A stretch of DNA of 18,817 nucleotides from an uncultured Saprospiraceae bacterium (GCA_937973565.1 CALJKQ010000027.1:1-18817); one strand, 5' to 3'. Counted from the first letter of the stretch, positions 1-9,186 are shown. The notes: generated by a model from the letters alone, not told the origin. Numbers and translations are program-made.

Positions 1-209
1 ATCGTCGTCTCGACGTCGAAGCCGAGCAGCGTCTCTCGCTTGAGGCTGTCGCACATGGCCAGGAAATCGGTACTGGTGGCGATCCAGCGGACGCGGCCCG
101 GAGCCTCGAGGAGCGCGGGCGCTGGATCGACCGGGGCACTGCGGGCCGTGGTGGGCTCGGACGTTGCGGCTTCGGCCAGCGTGGGGCCGGCGAGGTCGAG
201 GGGGCGGTC
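1..209 (-). CDS. 3'-5' exonuclease (DEDD/RNase D-like) domain protein, internal fragment, foreign high-GC tip
   Basis: Read on the minus strand this end is open throughout and strongly protein-like. An Ala/Pro-rich stretch comes first, then a segment reading PGRVRWIATSTDFLAMCDSL and ending LLGFDVETT at the window edge. That layout (V.WI.T, a short helix, then LGFDxE) is the start of a DEDD-family 3'-5' exonuclease fold, where the D and E of DVE are the first metal-binding motif. The rest of the catalytic domain lies outside the window, and the upstream part is lost at the junction near 208. Composition is about 70% G+C with G/C-rich third codon positions, unlike every gene from 213 on. What is seen: open frame, motif, composition. 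Known: family motif. Inferred: it comes from another organism, joined artificially. The substrate (RNA or DNA) cannot be told from this piece. Confidence 0.6.
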
Positions 210-214
210 ATCTA
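203..214. other. Left chimera/composition junction
   Basis: Sequence changes within a few bases from G/C-rich (ending GGGGGCGGTC) to a TATCATTACTATTACTAC stretch that encodes the Tyr-rich linker of the A2M protein. Upstream, coding sense is on the minus strand; downstream, on the plus strand. The exact breakpoint cannot be placed better than about ten bases because the plus frame happens to stay open across it. Confidence 0.75.
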
Positions 215-3200
215 TCATTACTATTACTACGGTGATCACTACATCAGAACAAACGTCTTTTCCTCTAATATCGGATTACTTGCCAAGGGTAGTGAAGACG
301 ACAAAAACTGGACGATCTTTGTAAATGATTTACTTTCCGCCAATGGAATAAGCGGAGCAGAAATAACCCTTTATGATTTCCAGCGCCAGTTGGTCGGTAA
401 AGGAACCAGCGACGGCAATGGTTTATTAGTAGCCAATTGCACCGACAGACCCAGCTTCATTATGGCCAAAAAAGAGGGGCGATTTGGTTATTTAAGTTTG
501 CTTGACCAATTCTCAAATTCACTCAGTGATTTTGATGTAAACGGTAAACGACTTAAAGAAGGACTGGATGCATTCATTTATGGTGAAAGAGGCGTTTACA
601 GGCCCGGAGATTCCATGTTTGTAAGTGTAATGCTTTTTCAACATGGCGTTAATCAAACCAAAAAACTGGATGCCGGTATTCCGGTCAAACTTCAGGTTGA
701 AGACAGCCGCGGTAAAATTCAATTTGAAAAAATGATAACTGAAAACACAGATCATCTTTACCATTGCAAGGTAGCGACCTCTGATCAGGCGCCTACCGGA
801 AATTGGAAATGGATGGTTACAGTGGGTGGTGAAACATTTTATAAATCGGTGAAAGTTGAAACCGTAAAACCCAACAGATTAAAAATCAGATATGAAAACC
901 TTACAGGTCCCATAAACCTCTATGAAGAACCTAACTTAGCCTTTGAATCGACCTGGCTACATGGCGCTTCCGCTGCAGGATTGAAGGCAAATGTGGAAGT
1001 CATTTGGAACGACCGGATTCAGACATTTAAAAATTACAGCGGATACCGGTTTGATGACCCTGCGCGTTCCTCAGAATTTTACCCTGAAAAATTATTTGAA
1101 GGTACATTGTCAGAACAAGGGAAAGCCACTTACAAGTTTAAACAGAATAACGATTTTAAACCTGCATCGGCTCTAAAAGCAGGTATAAAAACCACAGTTT
1201 TCGAAAAATCAGGCAACTTCAGCCAGGATTATGCTACTGTAGATGTAAATCCGTATGCCGCATATGTAGGAATAAAAGTACCGGAATCCGAATGGGGAGG
1301 CCACTACTTAAAATCGGACATGCAACAATCGTTTCCTGTTGTTGCTTTGGACGCTAAAGGCAGGCCACTGGCCAACAGAGAACTGTCCGTAGGCATATAC
1401 AATGCAGAATGGAATTGGTGGTACAATGAGTCCAATTACAATTTATTGAAATTCAACTCCGGTGACCACATCGGAGCGATTAAAACAGGGAAAATAAAGA
1501 CAAATGCCAGGGGTGAAGCCGTTTGGACTGACAATTATGAAAATTATGGAAATTATTTAATCCGCATTTGTGATGAAGTTTCAGGCCATTGTACAGGTGA
1601 AATGTTTTATACCAGTAAGTGGGGAAATCCACCCAGTCATGGTGAATCCGCCCAAATTATAAAACTGACAGCCGACAAGGAAAATTACGCTATAGGTGAT
1701 AAAATAAAATTGCGCGTTCCCAGCAACGAGAAATCAAAAATTCTACTCAGCATAGAGCAGGGTTCACAGGTATTGAAGACAATGGTAGTAGCTGGCAAAG
1801 CCAAAGAAACAATTATTGAAATACCTGCCACAGCAGAAATGGCTCCCAATGTTTATTTGCACCTAAGCCTGCTGCAGCCTTATGAACTTACAGCCAATGG
1901 CCTACCCATTAGGATGTACGGTGTTTTGCCCATAAAAATTGCTGATCCTTCCAGAGCTTTGCATCCTGTAATCGAGGTGCCCAACAGCCTGAAACCGGAT
2001 GAAACCTTTACAGTGAAAGTCAGGGAAAAACAAAACAAATCTATGTCCTATACCCTAGCCATTGTAGACGAAGGCTTGCTGGACCTTACACGTTTTAAAA
2101 CACCTGATCCAACCGATCATTTCTTTTCTAAGATTGCACTTGGATTGAATACCTGGGATTTATTTGATAAGGTAATGAATCCCTATGGGCAGGAATTTGA
2201 AAATCTTTTTACGGTAGGGGGTGACGGAGAGTCCCTGAATCTGAATTCTGTAAAAAAAGCCAACCGGTTTATACCCACTGTGAAATTTTTAGGCCCCTTT
2301 GAAACCAAAGGTAAAACCATGCAACACCAGGTGAAAATTGAAAAATATGTAGGATCTGTTAGGATCATGGTGGTTGCCAGAAGTGGAAATGCATTTGGAA
2401 GTGCAGAAGAAACTCGGCAGGTAAAAAAGGAACTAATGGTTCAAACAACACTTCCCCGGGTTTTAGCACCGGGTGATGAATTTGACCTGGGCGCCAATGT
2501 TTTTTCTATGGTTCAAAATATGGGCGCAGTGAATGTGACTGTTGAGGCTGACCGGCATTTTTTGTCTACCGGCAATCAACGCACTCAAATCCAATTCACT
2601 AAAGAAGAAGATGTTTTGGTCTCTTTTGGACTTAAAGCAGGCAATGCCACGGGTGTTGGTAAAATTGGGGCGCTTGCATCCAATGCCAGGCTTTCTTCAA
2701 GGGACCTCACTGAAATTGAAATCAGGAACCCCAACCTTCCGGAAACGAGGGTAAGGGAATTCAAAATAGAAGCCGGCCAAAAAGTGAATCTTCCTGTTGA
2801 ATTATTTGGCAGCAAAGGAAGCCACAACCTGATGTTGGAGGTTAGCAACATGGTGCCTATAAATCTGCAATCCCGACTTCAATACCTGATTCAATATCCT
2901 TATGGCTGTATAGAGCAAACCACTTCGGCAGCATTTCCACAACTTTATGTGGGAGAGATTATGCATTTGACACCCAATAGGCAAAAAGAAATAAGTAACA
3001 ATGTGACCAAAGCCATTCAAAGGATTAGCACTTTCCAAACCTCAGGAGGCGGATTTGCCTATTGGCCGGGCTCCAATCAAACAGAAGATTGGGCCACCAG
3101 TTATGCCGGTCATTTTTTGATTGAAGCCAAAAAGCAAAATTACTTTGTATCGGAAAAAACCATGACTTCATGGTTTAGACATCAGAAAAATACTGCCAAT

Positions 3201-4292
3201 AAATACAATAGTCAATCAGAAGTAGATCATACTGCCCAGGCGTACAGATTATATACTTTGAGTAAATATGGAAAACCTGAAGCCGGAGCCATGAACAGGT
3301 TGAGGCAATCGAAAGGCTTGACAGCTCCTGCTGCTTATCTATTGGCAGCCGCCTTTGCCCATTCCGGAAGACCCCAGGTAGCCAAAGAGTTATTGACACA
3401 AGCCCAAAAACTGGAGTCGAAGACCATGACATACGAATATATAAGATACACATATGCTTCCCCTTTAAGAGACATGGCACTGAAAGCAGAAGCTCAAATG
3501 GAAAGTGGCATGACAAGTGCTGCGCTGAGCACTATAAAGGCAATCGTACAGAACCTTAACAATTCGGGGTGGTACAATACACAGGCTTTGAGTCATGCTT
3601 TGCTGGCCGTTGAGAACTTCTATAAGAGCTCAGATAAAAAGGGCATTTTGGCAAACCTGCAATACAATGGTAAAGTGTTGGATAAAATCAATACTGCTAA
3701 AAGCCTGGCATTGGTTGAAATACCCATAAATGAAAATGAAGCTAAACAAACCATTGTTTTTGGAAACGAAACCAAAGGCCCCATTTATGTTAAAATCATT
3801 ACCAAAGGTACACCTACCATTCAGCAAGGGACCAGCCCTTCATCAAAAAACATTCAATTAAAAGTTGTATTTACGGATATCGAAGGAAGGAACGTAAACA
3901 TTACTGACCTTAAACAGGGTCAGGGATTCACAGCAAAAATAACCGTGACCAATCCGGGAACTTTTGGCAGTATTATTGAAAATTGCGCCCTTACCTTTCA
4001 GCTGCCGGCAGGATGGGAGGTGTCGAATAACAGGATGCTGGACGTAGTCAGTCAAAATAGAAATTATGATTATCAGGATATAAGAGATGATCGGGTAATC
4101 ACCTTTTTTGATATATATCAGGGCAGTGTACGCACCATTGAAATTCCTTTGATTGCCAGTTATAGTGGAGACTTTTACATGGCACCTGTATCGGTTGAAG
4201 CCATGTACAACAATGAAGTATATGCAAGAAATGGATCCGGAAGGGTTAAAGTTAATCGCGGTAAAATTGAAAACAAGCAGCTTACCCAATAG
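210..4292 (+). CDS. Alpha-2-macroglobulin-family protein, N-terminus missing
   Basis: Bacterial A2M-like proteins trap proteases in the periplasm through a reactive thioester and usually accompany PBP1C. About 1360 codons remain; relatives in this phylum run to about 1800-1900, so some 400-500 N-terminal residues, including the signal peptide, are missing. The native frame can be followed back to about 210 (Tyr-rich segment, then TNVFSSNIGLLAKGSEDD), well upstream of a spurious TTG at 390. Counting from 210: a macroglobulin-repeat motif GERGVYRPGD near residues 125-134; the thioester motif CIEQ at about 900-903 within PYGCIEQTTS; a helical thioester domain after it with GGGFAYWPGS; and a C-terminal beta domain ending at the TAG. 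Both thioester residues (Cys and Gln) are present, so the protein should be reactive. The gene overlaps the PBP1C frame that follows. Family assignment is firm; the true start is not in this window. Confidence 0.93.
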   Translation: MYHYYYYGDHYIRTNVFSSNIGLLAKGSEDDKNWTIFVNDLLSANGISGAEITLYDFQRQLVGKGTSDGNGLLVANCTDRPSFIMAKKEGRFGYLSLLDQFSNSLSDFDVNGKRLKEGLDAFIYGERGVYRPGDSMFVSVMLFQHGVNQTKKLDAGIPVKLQVEDSRGKIQFEKMITENTDHLYHCKVATSDQAPTGNWKWMVTVGGETFYKSVKVETVKPNRLKIRYENLTGPINLYEEPNLAFESTWLHGASAAGLKANVEVIWNDRIQTFKNYSGYRFDDPARSSEFYPEKLFEGTLSEQGKATYKFKQNNDFKPASALKAGIKTTVFEKSGNFSQDYATVDVNPYAAYVGIKVPESEWGGHYLKSDMQQSFPVVALDAKGRPLANRELSVGIYNAEWNWWYNESNYNLLKFNSGDHIGAIKTGKIKTNARGEAVWTDNYENYGNYLIRICDEVSGHCTGEMFYTSKWGNPPSHGESAQIIKLTADKENYAIGDKIKLRVPSNEKSKILLSIEQGSQVLKTMVVAGKAKETIIEIPATAEMAPNVYLHLSLLQPYELTANGLPIRMYGVLPIKIADPSRALHPVIEVPNSLKPDETFTVKVREKQNKSMSYTLAIVDEGLLDLTRFKTPDPTDHFFSKIALGLNTWDLFDKVMNPYGQEFENLFTVGGDGESLNLNSVKKANRFIPTVKFLGPFETKGKTMQHQVKIEKYVGSVRIMVVARSGNAFGSAEETRQVKKELMVQTTLPRVLAPGDEFDLGANVFSMVQNMGAVNVTVEADRHFLSTGNQRTQIQFTKEEDVLVSFGLKAGNATGVGKIGALASNARLSSRDLTEIEIRNPNLPETRVREFKIEAGQKVNLPVELFGSKGSHNLMLEVSNMVPINLQSRLQYLIQYPYGCIEQTTSAAFPQLYVGEIMHLTPNRQKEISNNVTKAIQRISTFQTSGGGFAYWPGSNQTEDWATSYAGHFLIEAKKQNYFVSEKTMTSWFRHQKNTANKYNSQSEVDHTAQAYRLYTLSKYGKPEAGAMNRLRQSKGLTAPAAYLLAAAFAHSGRPQVAKELLTQAQKLESKTMTYEYIRYTYASPLRDMALKAEAQMESGMTSAALSTIKAIVQNLNNSGWYNTQALSHALLAVENFYKSSDKKGILANLQYNGKVLDKINTAKSLALVEIPINENEAKQTIVFGNETKGPIYVKIITKGTPTIQQGTSPSSKNIQLKVVFTDIEGRNVNITDLKQGQGFTAKITVTNPGTFGSIIENCALTFQLPAGWEVSNNRMLDVVSQNRNYDYQDIRDDRVITFFDIYQGSVRTIEIPLIASYSGDFYMAPVSVEAMYNNEVYARNGSGRVKVNRGKIENKQLTQ

Positions 4293-6633
4293 TTGGAAAA
4301 CAAACGGTAAGGGGCTGCTGCTGGCAGTAGCTTTGTTTTTAACATCTCTCTTTGTTTGGAACTCCCGGGAATTGTTCAATGATCCACTCTCCACCGCTGT
4401 TTTGGATGAGGAAGGCGAGTTGATTGGAGCGCGTATTGCACAAGACGGACAATGGCGTTTTGGCACAGGAACCATCATTCCTCGCAAATTTTGTGAAGCT
4501 CTTCTTGCCTATGAAGACCAGAGATTTTACCAACATCCGGGCATTGATGTAAAATCTATGACCGGAGCCCTGTGGTCTCAATTGACTGGAAGACAAAAGA
4601 AAAGAGGGGGCAGTACGCTGACAATGCAGGTAATGAGACTGTCTTTTAAAAATCAAAACCGATCCATTCTTTCCAAGCTCGAAGAAATGGCCGGAGCCAT
4701 CCTTCTCGAATTAACACATACCAAAAGTGAGATTTTACAATTGTACATGACCAATGCTCCGTTTGGTGGCAATATTGTAGGTATTGAGGCTGCCTGTTGG
4801 AGGTATTTCGGTAAAAAAGCAGACGACCTGAGTTGGGCTGAAGCGGCTATGTTGGCCGTACTGCCGAATCAGCCAAGTATGATACACATGTCCAAAAACA
4901 GGCCTTTGCTGCAAAAAAAACGAGACCAATTATTAAAGAAATTACTAAATCAAAAAATATTAGATTCGCTTACCTATACATTGAGTCTCGGAGAACCCAT
5001 TCCTGAAAAGCCGCTGCCATTGCCCTCTTCAGCCAGCCACCTGGTGGATCACCTTACTTTTTCTCAACACAAAACAGGCATTCAAAGCACAACTTTAAAA
5101 TCTGAAATTCAAAAAATTGCCACAGATGTTGCAGCCAAATACAACGCCATTTACAAAGAAGATTTGATTGATCATTTAGCCATCCTGGTATTGGACAATG
5201 AAAGCAGTAAAGTCATTGCCTATTTGGGGAACGTACCTGAAAGTCCGGTTGACATGATTATGGCTAAAAGGAGCTCCGGCAGTATTCTGAAGCCACTCCT
5301 TTATGCCGCTTCTTTGGACAGGAATTTAATTACACCGCGTTCTCTTTTATCGGACATTCCCATTGCCATCAATGGTTACGCTCCGGCCAATTTTGACAGA
5401 GATTTCAGAGGGGCTATCCCTGCAGATGAGGCACTTCAAAGGTCACTCAATATTCCTTTTGTATTACTACTGCGTAAGTACGGCATTGCCCGCTTTCACC
5501 ATGAACTGCAAAAAGCTGGCATATCCACCATAAACCGATCAGCGGATCACTATGGCTTATCACTGATCCTCGGAGGCGGAGAAGTTTCACTTTGGGAAAC
5601 CTGCAATGTTTACTCCTCTATGGCAAGGTTGATAAGCGAGTATTCAGGAAATGGCGGTAAATATCGTACGCGGTTTTATACAGCCGCATCCATGACAATG
5701 CCCTACCCTGAATTTAAAGAAATGCCAACTCAAAAATCACCTGTCTTATATTCTGCCGGAGCAGCATTTGCAACAGCAGAAGCCCTCAAAAAGCTGGGAA
5801 GACCGGATGAAGAGGGACTGTGGGAAGAATTCAGTTCACAGCACCCTTTGGCCTGGAAAACAGGAACCTCCTTTGGCCACAGGGATGCCTGGGCTATTGG
5901 GTTTGACCGCAAATACACCATAGGTGTCTGGGTGGGTAATGCCTCCGGAAAAGCCAGAAGTAATTTAACTGGCATCCACCGTGCAGCCCCCGTTTTATTT
6001 GATGTTTTTAATCAACTACCCAATGCACAATGGTTTGATACCCCATGGGACGATTTGAGAAAAATTAATATTTGCAGCCAGTCCGGTTATCCTGCCAAGA
6101 CAGAATGCCCAAAGACGGAGGAGCAATATTTGCCGGCATCTTGCAGTAAACACGGATTTTGCCCTTATCACAAGGAAACTTTGATTGATGCTTCATCGGG
6201 AAAAAGAGTAATGAAGGAATGCCTGAATGAAAGCCCCCATTATAGAGATACTTTCTTTGTTTTGCCCCCCGCGGAAACTGCCTTTTATACCAGACAACAT
6301 AGTGGCCACAGAGATTTACCTCCGTTGGATGACTCTTGCCTTGCTATGGGTGTAGAAGATGGGAAACCCAATTTTTCACTTATCTATCCATCAGAAAATA
6401 CCAGAATTTTTCTTCCAAAAGATATTGGGGGAAAAGATCAGGCACTGGTTTTTAAAGCACACCATTACCACGCCGGTTCCAAACTTTACTGGTATTTGGA
6501 TGGAAGTTATTTGGGGTATACCCTTGAATTTCATAGCATGAAAATTAAGTCCCTGGCCGGTAAACACGTGCTTACGCTAAGTGATGCTACAGGGGCTGAG
6601 CTTCATCGAAAATTTGAAATCCTGGAACGCTGA
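4231..6633 (+). CDS. pbpC: Penicillin-binding protein 1C (glycosyltransferase/transpeptidase)
   Basis: A bifunctional class A peptidoglycan synthase: family 51 glycosyltransferase, then a transpeptidase, then a PBP1C-type C-terminal domain. With ATG 4231 the protein is 800 residues (E. coli PbpC is about 770). One membrane anchor (LLLAVALFLTSLFVW) lies near residues 30-45. The glycosyltransferase shows EDQRFYQHPG (catalytic Glu about 95) and GGSTLTMQ (about 126-133). The transpeptidase shows the SILK nucleophile motif (Ser about 351), SLN as the second motif in ALQRSLNIP, and KTGTS (Lys about 543). All key residues are intact. The C-terminal part has several cysteines (CSQSGYPAKTECP, then CSKHGFCPYH), common in this family. 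The start is uncertain: ATGs at 4213, 4222 and 4231 and a TTG at 4267 are in frame, all inside the A2M gene, so the two genes overlap and are probably translationally coupled. Confidence 0.95.
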   Translation: MDPEGLKLIAVKLKTSSLPNSWKTNGKGLLLAVALFLTSLFVWNSRELFNDPLSTAVLDEEGELIGARIAQDGQWRFGTGTIIPRKFCEALLAYEDQRFYQHPGIDVKSMTGALWSQLTGRQKKRGGSTLTMQVMRLSFKNQNRSILSKLEEMAGAILLELTHTKSEILQLYMTNAPFGGNIVGIEAACWRYFGKKADDLSWAEAAMLAVLPNQPSMIHMSKNRPLLQKKRDQLLKKLLNQKILDSLTYTLSLGEPIPEKPLPLPSSASHLVDHLTFSQHKTGIQSTTLKSEIQKIATDVAAKYNAIYKEDLIDHLAILVLDNESSKVIAYLGNVPESPVDMIMAKRSSGSILKPLLYAASLDRNLITPRSLLSDIPIAINGYAPANFDRDFRGAIPADEALQRSLNIPFVLLLRKYGIARFHHELQKAGISTINRSADHYGLSLILGGGEVSLWETCNVYSSMARLISEYSGNGGKYRTRFYTAASMTMPYPEFKEMPTQKSPVLYSAGAAFATAEALKKLGRPDEEGLWEEFSSQHPLAWKTGTSFGHRDAWAIGFDRKYTIGVWVGNASGKARSNLTGIHRAAPVLFDVFNQLPNAQWFDTPWDDLRKINICSQSGYPAKTECPKTEEQYLPASCSKHGFCPYHKETLIDASSGKRVMKECLNESPHYRDTFFVLPPAETAFYTRQHSGHRDLPPLDDSCLAMGVEDGKPNFSLIYPSENTRIFLPKDIGGKDQALVFKAHHYHAGSKLYWYLDGSYLGYTLEFHSMKIKSLAGKHVLTLSDATGAELHRKFEILER

Positions 6634-6668
6634 TGTCCGGCAAAACACTATAATAAATCCCCTTAAAA

Positions 6669-6696
6669 TTGCGTTGCCAATAAATCTGTATCTTTG
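6669..6696 (+). promoter_or_regulatory. Bacteroidota-type sigma-A promoter
   Basis: TTG at 6669-6671, a 17-base spacer and TATCTTTG at 6689-6696, matching the TTG / TAnnTTTG pattern of Bacteroidota housekeeping promoters. It sits 38 bases before the TPR lipoprotein start at 6735, in the gap after pbpC, so a new transcription unit probably begins here. Confidence 0.6.
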
Positions 6697-6734
6697 CCAA
6701 ATATAACATCATTAAATAAATTCCTTTAAGCAGT

Positions 6735-7790
6735 ATGAAGTCCCACGTTGTTACTTCCTTTCATCCGATCAATATGGTTAGATTACTTGGCATAGCAGCC
6801 ATACTGTTTACTTCTGTTTTTGGATTTTACGCTTGCAAAAATGAAAAAACAGCAGAAGAGAAAGGAAAATTTGCCATTACGGGAGACGAAATAGTTGATG
6901 CCCTCACCGTTGAAATTGACAAAGATCCACTGAATGACCAACTGAGATTCAAAAGAGCAGAAAGGCTGTATGCCCTTCAAAAATACGATGAGTGTATAGA
7001 AGACTTGCGCGTGGCTATAACGACCGATTCCATGCAGGCACCTTACTATCATTTGTTGGCAGATGCATTTCTGGATAACAACCTTTCATCAAGAGCCCTG
7101 CAATCCATGCAAAAAGCACAGGCACTTTTTCCAACCCGCATACCTACCCTATTAAAATTATCAGAAATTCAACTGATCCTGACACAATATGATGCGGCAA
7201 TTCTTACATTGAATGAAATCATTAAAATAGACCCACAAAATGCCGAAGCTTATTTTATGCTTGGCACCACCCTGAAAGCTATGGGAGAAAAACAAAGAGC
7301 CATCAATGCTTTTCAAACAGCAACGGAGCTGGATTCAAAACTCATAGATGCGTGGATAAGCATGGGCAATCTTTACAGTGAACTGGGAGACAAGACAGCC
7401 CTTACCGTGCTGAGAAATGCGGTCAATATTGCTCCCAAAAATGCAAGCGCACAACACGCTCTTGCTTTTTACCTGCAGAATCATGGAGCTGAGAACGAGG
7501 CGATTTCCATATACAGGAAAATTCATACGATTGATCCCGGGTATACAGCAGCTTATTTGAATTGCGGTATTTTGCTGATGGAAAAAGATTCCACCAATCA
7601 AGCCTTAGAAATGTTCAATATCATGATAGGCACCGATCCCAAAGACTGGGCAGGCTACCATTACAGAGGCCTCATATTAATGAAACAAGGAAAAAACAAA
7701 GAAGCATTGGCTGATTTCAGATCCAGCACCAATTTAAATCCGGATAATGAAAAAGGCCTTGAATTGATAAAGCAGTTGGAGAAAAAATAA
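6735..7790 (+). CDS. TPR-repeat lipoprotein
   Basis: A 351-residue lipoprotein made almost entirely of tetratricopeptide repeats, a helical scaffold for protein-protein contacts in the envelope. The hydrophobic leader ends in FGFYAC, so Cys34 (Cys21 if translation starts at the in-frame ATG 6774) would be lipidated. From about residue 60 to the end, 34-residue units recur, for example AEAYFMLGTTLKAMGEKQRA and KDWAGYHYRGLILMKQGKNK, with the usual small/aromatic positions. The 6774 start gives a more typical 20-residue lipoprotein signal; 6735 is the longest ATG start and both lie downstream of the promoter at 6669-6696. The binding partner cannot be inferred. Neighbours are the PBP1C gene upstream and two barrel proteins downstream. 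TPR lipoprotein is a firm call; the role is unknown. Confidence 0.85.
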   Translation: MKSHVVTSFHPINMVRLLGIAAILFTSVFGFYACKNEKTAEEKGKFAITGDEIVDALTVEIDKDPLNDQLRFKRAERLYALQKYDECIEDLRVAITTDSMQAPYYHLLADAFLDNNLSSRALQSMQKAQALFPTRIPTLLKLSEIQLILTQYDAAILTLNEIIKIDPQNAEAYFMLGTTLKAMGEKQRAINAFQTATELDSKLIDAWISMGNLYSELGDKTALTVLRNAVNIAPKNASAQHALAFYLQNHGAENEAISIYRKIHTIDPGYTAAYLNCGILLMEKDSTNQALEMFNIMIGTDPKDWAGYHYRGLILMKQGKNKEALADFRSSTNLNPDNEKGLELIKQLEKK

Positions 7791-7846
7791 TACGAAATAA
7801 CCAACGAAGCTGTTGCTGAGATCGTTTCAATCTAAAATACGCCCAT

Positions 7847-8470
7847 ATGAGAATACCCCTATTGCTCTTCCTGATTTTGATAGTGCAGTCTGTTACAGCA
7901 CAAAAAACCAATGTTTATAAAAACGACATCGGCATCAACATGACAACGCTTCTATCAGAGGTGATTGGTCTGGGAGACAACGACATTGTACCCAATTACA
8001 ACATCAGTTATAGAAGAACTTTCAATAAAAAAGCATTCAGAATCAGTGCGCATGCAGGACTAAATAAAAACAGTGATTTCAACAACATAGACAATTCAAC
8101 CATCTCATTGGAGGAAAAGGATTTTAGACTAAGATTGGGTTTTGAAAATCACTTATACCTATCTCAAAAGTTTTTACTTATCGTTGGATTGGATGTCCTG
8201 GGCATGTATCAATCTTCCATTTCGGTTTCTACTACCGGCTTCGAAAACGATATAAAGACCATTAGTGCCGGAGCCGGCCCTGCCCTGAGGTTCGAATACA
8301 AAATTTCTGACCGTATAAGTCTGATGACCGAATCCACGCTTTACTTCATTACCGGTAATGAAAATGACAAGGTCACATTTTTGGGGCAGGTTCAAAATGA
8401 TTCAAACAATTCAAAATACTCCCTTACCACACAGATTCCTTCTGTTTTATTTATAAATGTACATTTCTGA
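7847..8470 (+). CDS. Predicted outer-membrane beta-barrel protein (hypothetical, paralogue 1)
   Basis: 207 residues with a clear signal peptide (LLLFLILIVQSVTAQ, cleavage after Ala-18 or so). The mature part is alternating short strands rich in Tyr, Phe and Asn, and it ends in Phe (LFINVHF), the C-terminal aromatic typical of barrels inserted by the BAM machinery. There are no cysteines and no catalytic motif. It starts 56 bases after the TPR lipoprotein and its TGA overlaps the ATG of the next gene by one base (TGATG), so the two are probably co-translated. The opening of the mature protein (NDIGINMTTLL) matches that of the next protein (KEVGVNVTPLL), suggesting a tandem duplication. I recognise no named family; a small barrel is the best structural reading. 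Confidence 0.7.
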   Translation: MRIPLLLFLILIVQSVTAQKTNVYKNDIGINMTTLLSEVIGLGDNDIVPNYNISYRRTFNKKAFRISAHAGLNKNSDFNNIDNSTISLEEKDFRLRLGFENHLYLSQKFLLIVGLDVLGMYQSSISVSTTGFENDIKTISAGAGPALRFEYKISDRISLMTESTLYFITGNENDKVTFLGQVQNDSNNSKYSLTTQIPSVLFINVHF

Positions 8471-9021
8471 TGATCGCCCGAATTACCTTCTTTCTCTTTT
8501 TGCTTCATTTAAGTCAGGTAAATGCACAGGGCAATAAAGACAGTACTGAATACCAGAATTTTTGGCAATATGGCAAAGAAGTCGGGGTGAATGTAACACC
8601 ACTTTTGCGCAAGTTTGTTCCTTTCAACTTAAGTCCCAACAATCCATTGGACAACCTATTGGCATTAAAAACCAAATGGTATGGCAAAAAACATGCATTC
8701 ATTATCAATTTTGGTATTGATGTGAATGACAACAACGACTTTAATACCATCTTCCTAAGTCTCGGATATGAAAGGAGGAGAAATATCTCAGAAAAGTGGA
8801 AATATACCACGGGTTGGGAAGCCAGCCTTATCACAGTAAATCCATCCGTTTTTGACGATACCCCCTTTCTTGGAGTCTCAAAACCCTACGGTATTGAATA
8901 TCATTTTTATGACAATTTCTACCTGGCAACAGAAGCCAGGTTTTTTATGAGCGTTGGTGATGGTATAAATTTCAAACTTTTTACGCCCAGTTCCATTTAC
9001 TTCTGCATGTTACTCGAATAG
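8470..9021 (+). CDS. Predicted outer-membrane beta-barrel protein (hypothetical, paralogue 2)
   Basis: 183 residues with signal peptide (FFLFLLHLSQVNAQ) followed by strand-like segments. Its ATG overlaps the previous stop as TGATG. It shares with its neighbour the leader type, the opening motif (GVNVTPLL against GINMTTLL), a following segment with DxNxxNDFN against NKNSDFNN, and the general length. It ends in CMLLE, not in an aromatic residue, so it lacks the usual BAM C-terminal signal that paralogue 1 has; either it folds as a partner of the first protein or the terminal strand has diverged. No known family recognised. Followed by a 165-base AT-rich gap containing a palindrome. Confidence 0.65.
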   Translation: MIARITFFLFLLHLSQVNAQGNKDSTEYQNFWQYGKEVGVNVTPLLRKFVPFNLSPNNPLDNLLALKTKWYGKKHAFIINFGIDVNDNNDFNTIFLSLGYERRRNISEKWKYTTGWEASLITVNPSVFDDTPFLGVSKPYGIEYHFYDNFYLATEARFFMSVGDGINFKLFTPSSIYFCMLLE

Positions 9022-9050
9022 ATTATTACCAGAATATTATAGCAAATCCT

Positions 9051-9081
9051 TTTTGAATACAAAATTTTTTTATATTCAAAA
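9051..9081 (+). terminator. AT-rich perfect palindrome, possible weak terminator
   Basis: TTTTGAATA at 9051-9059 and its exact complement TATTCAAAA at 9073-9081 flank a 13-base loop; a CCCTCTTTTT run follows at 9082-9091. The place (30 bases after the barrel pair) suits a terminator, but the stem has a single G:C pair, so it could equally be an operator for the peroxidase gene downstream. Confidence 0.35.
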
Positions 9082-9186
9082 CCCTCTTTTTGCAATAAAA
9101 TGTTAAAGTTTTAAGGAAAATTAAAAATTAACTAATTTTACCCAACGTTTTGAATCAGCTTGACGTTTAACTCAAAAAATTGCCCT

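Noticed and set aside
40..324. Plus-strand open frame across the left junction
   Set aside because: It mixes high-GC antisense sequence with the A2M gene in the wrong frame; codon pattern and the minus-strand exonuclease motif show it is spurious.
390..4292. A2M gene beginning at TTG 390
   Set aside because: The same frame upstream back to about 210 encodes conserved A2M sequence, so 390 is not a true start; the gene is truncated by the junction.
3858..4487. 209-codon minus-strand open frame
   Set aside because: Lies opposite the end of A2M and the start of PBP1C, both clearly coding; no domain or leader seen.
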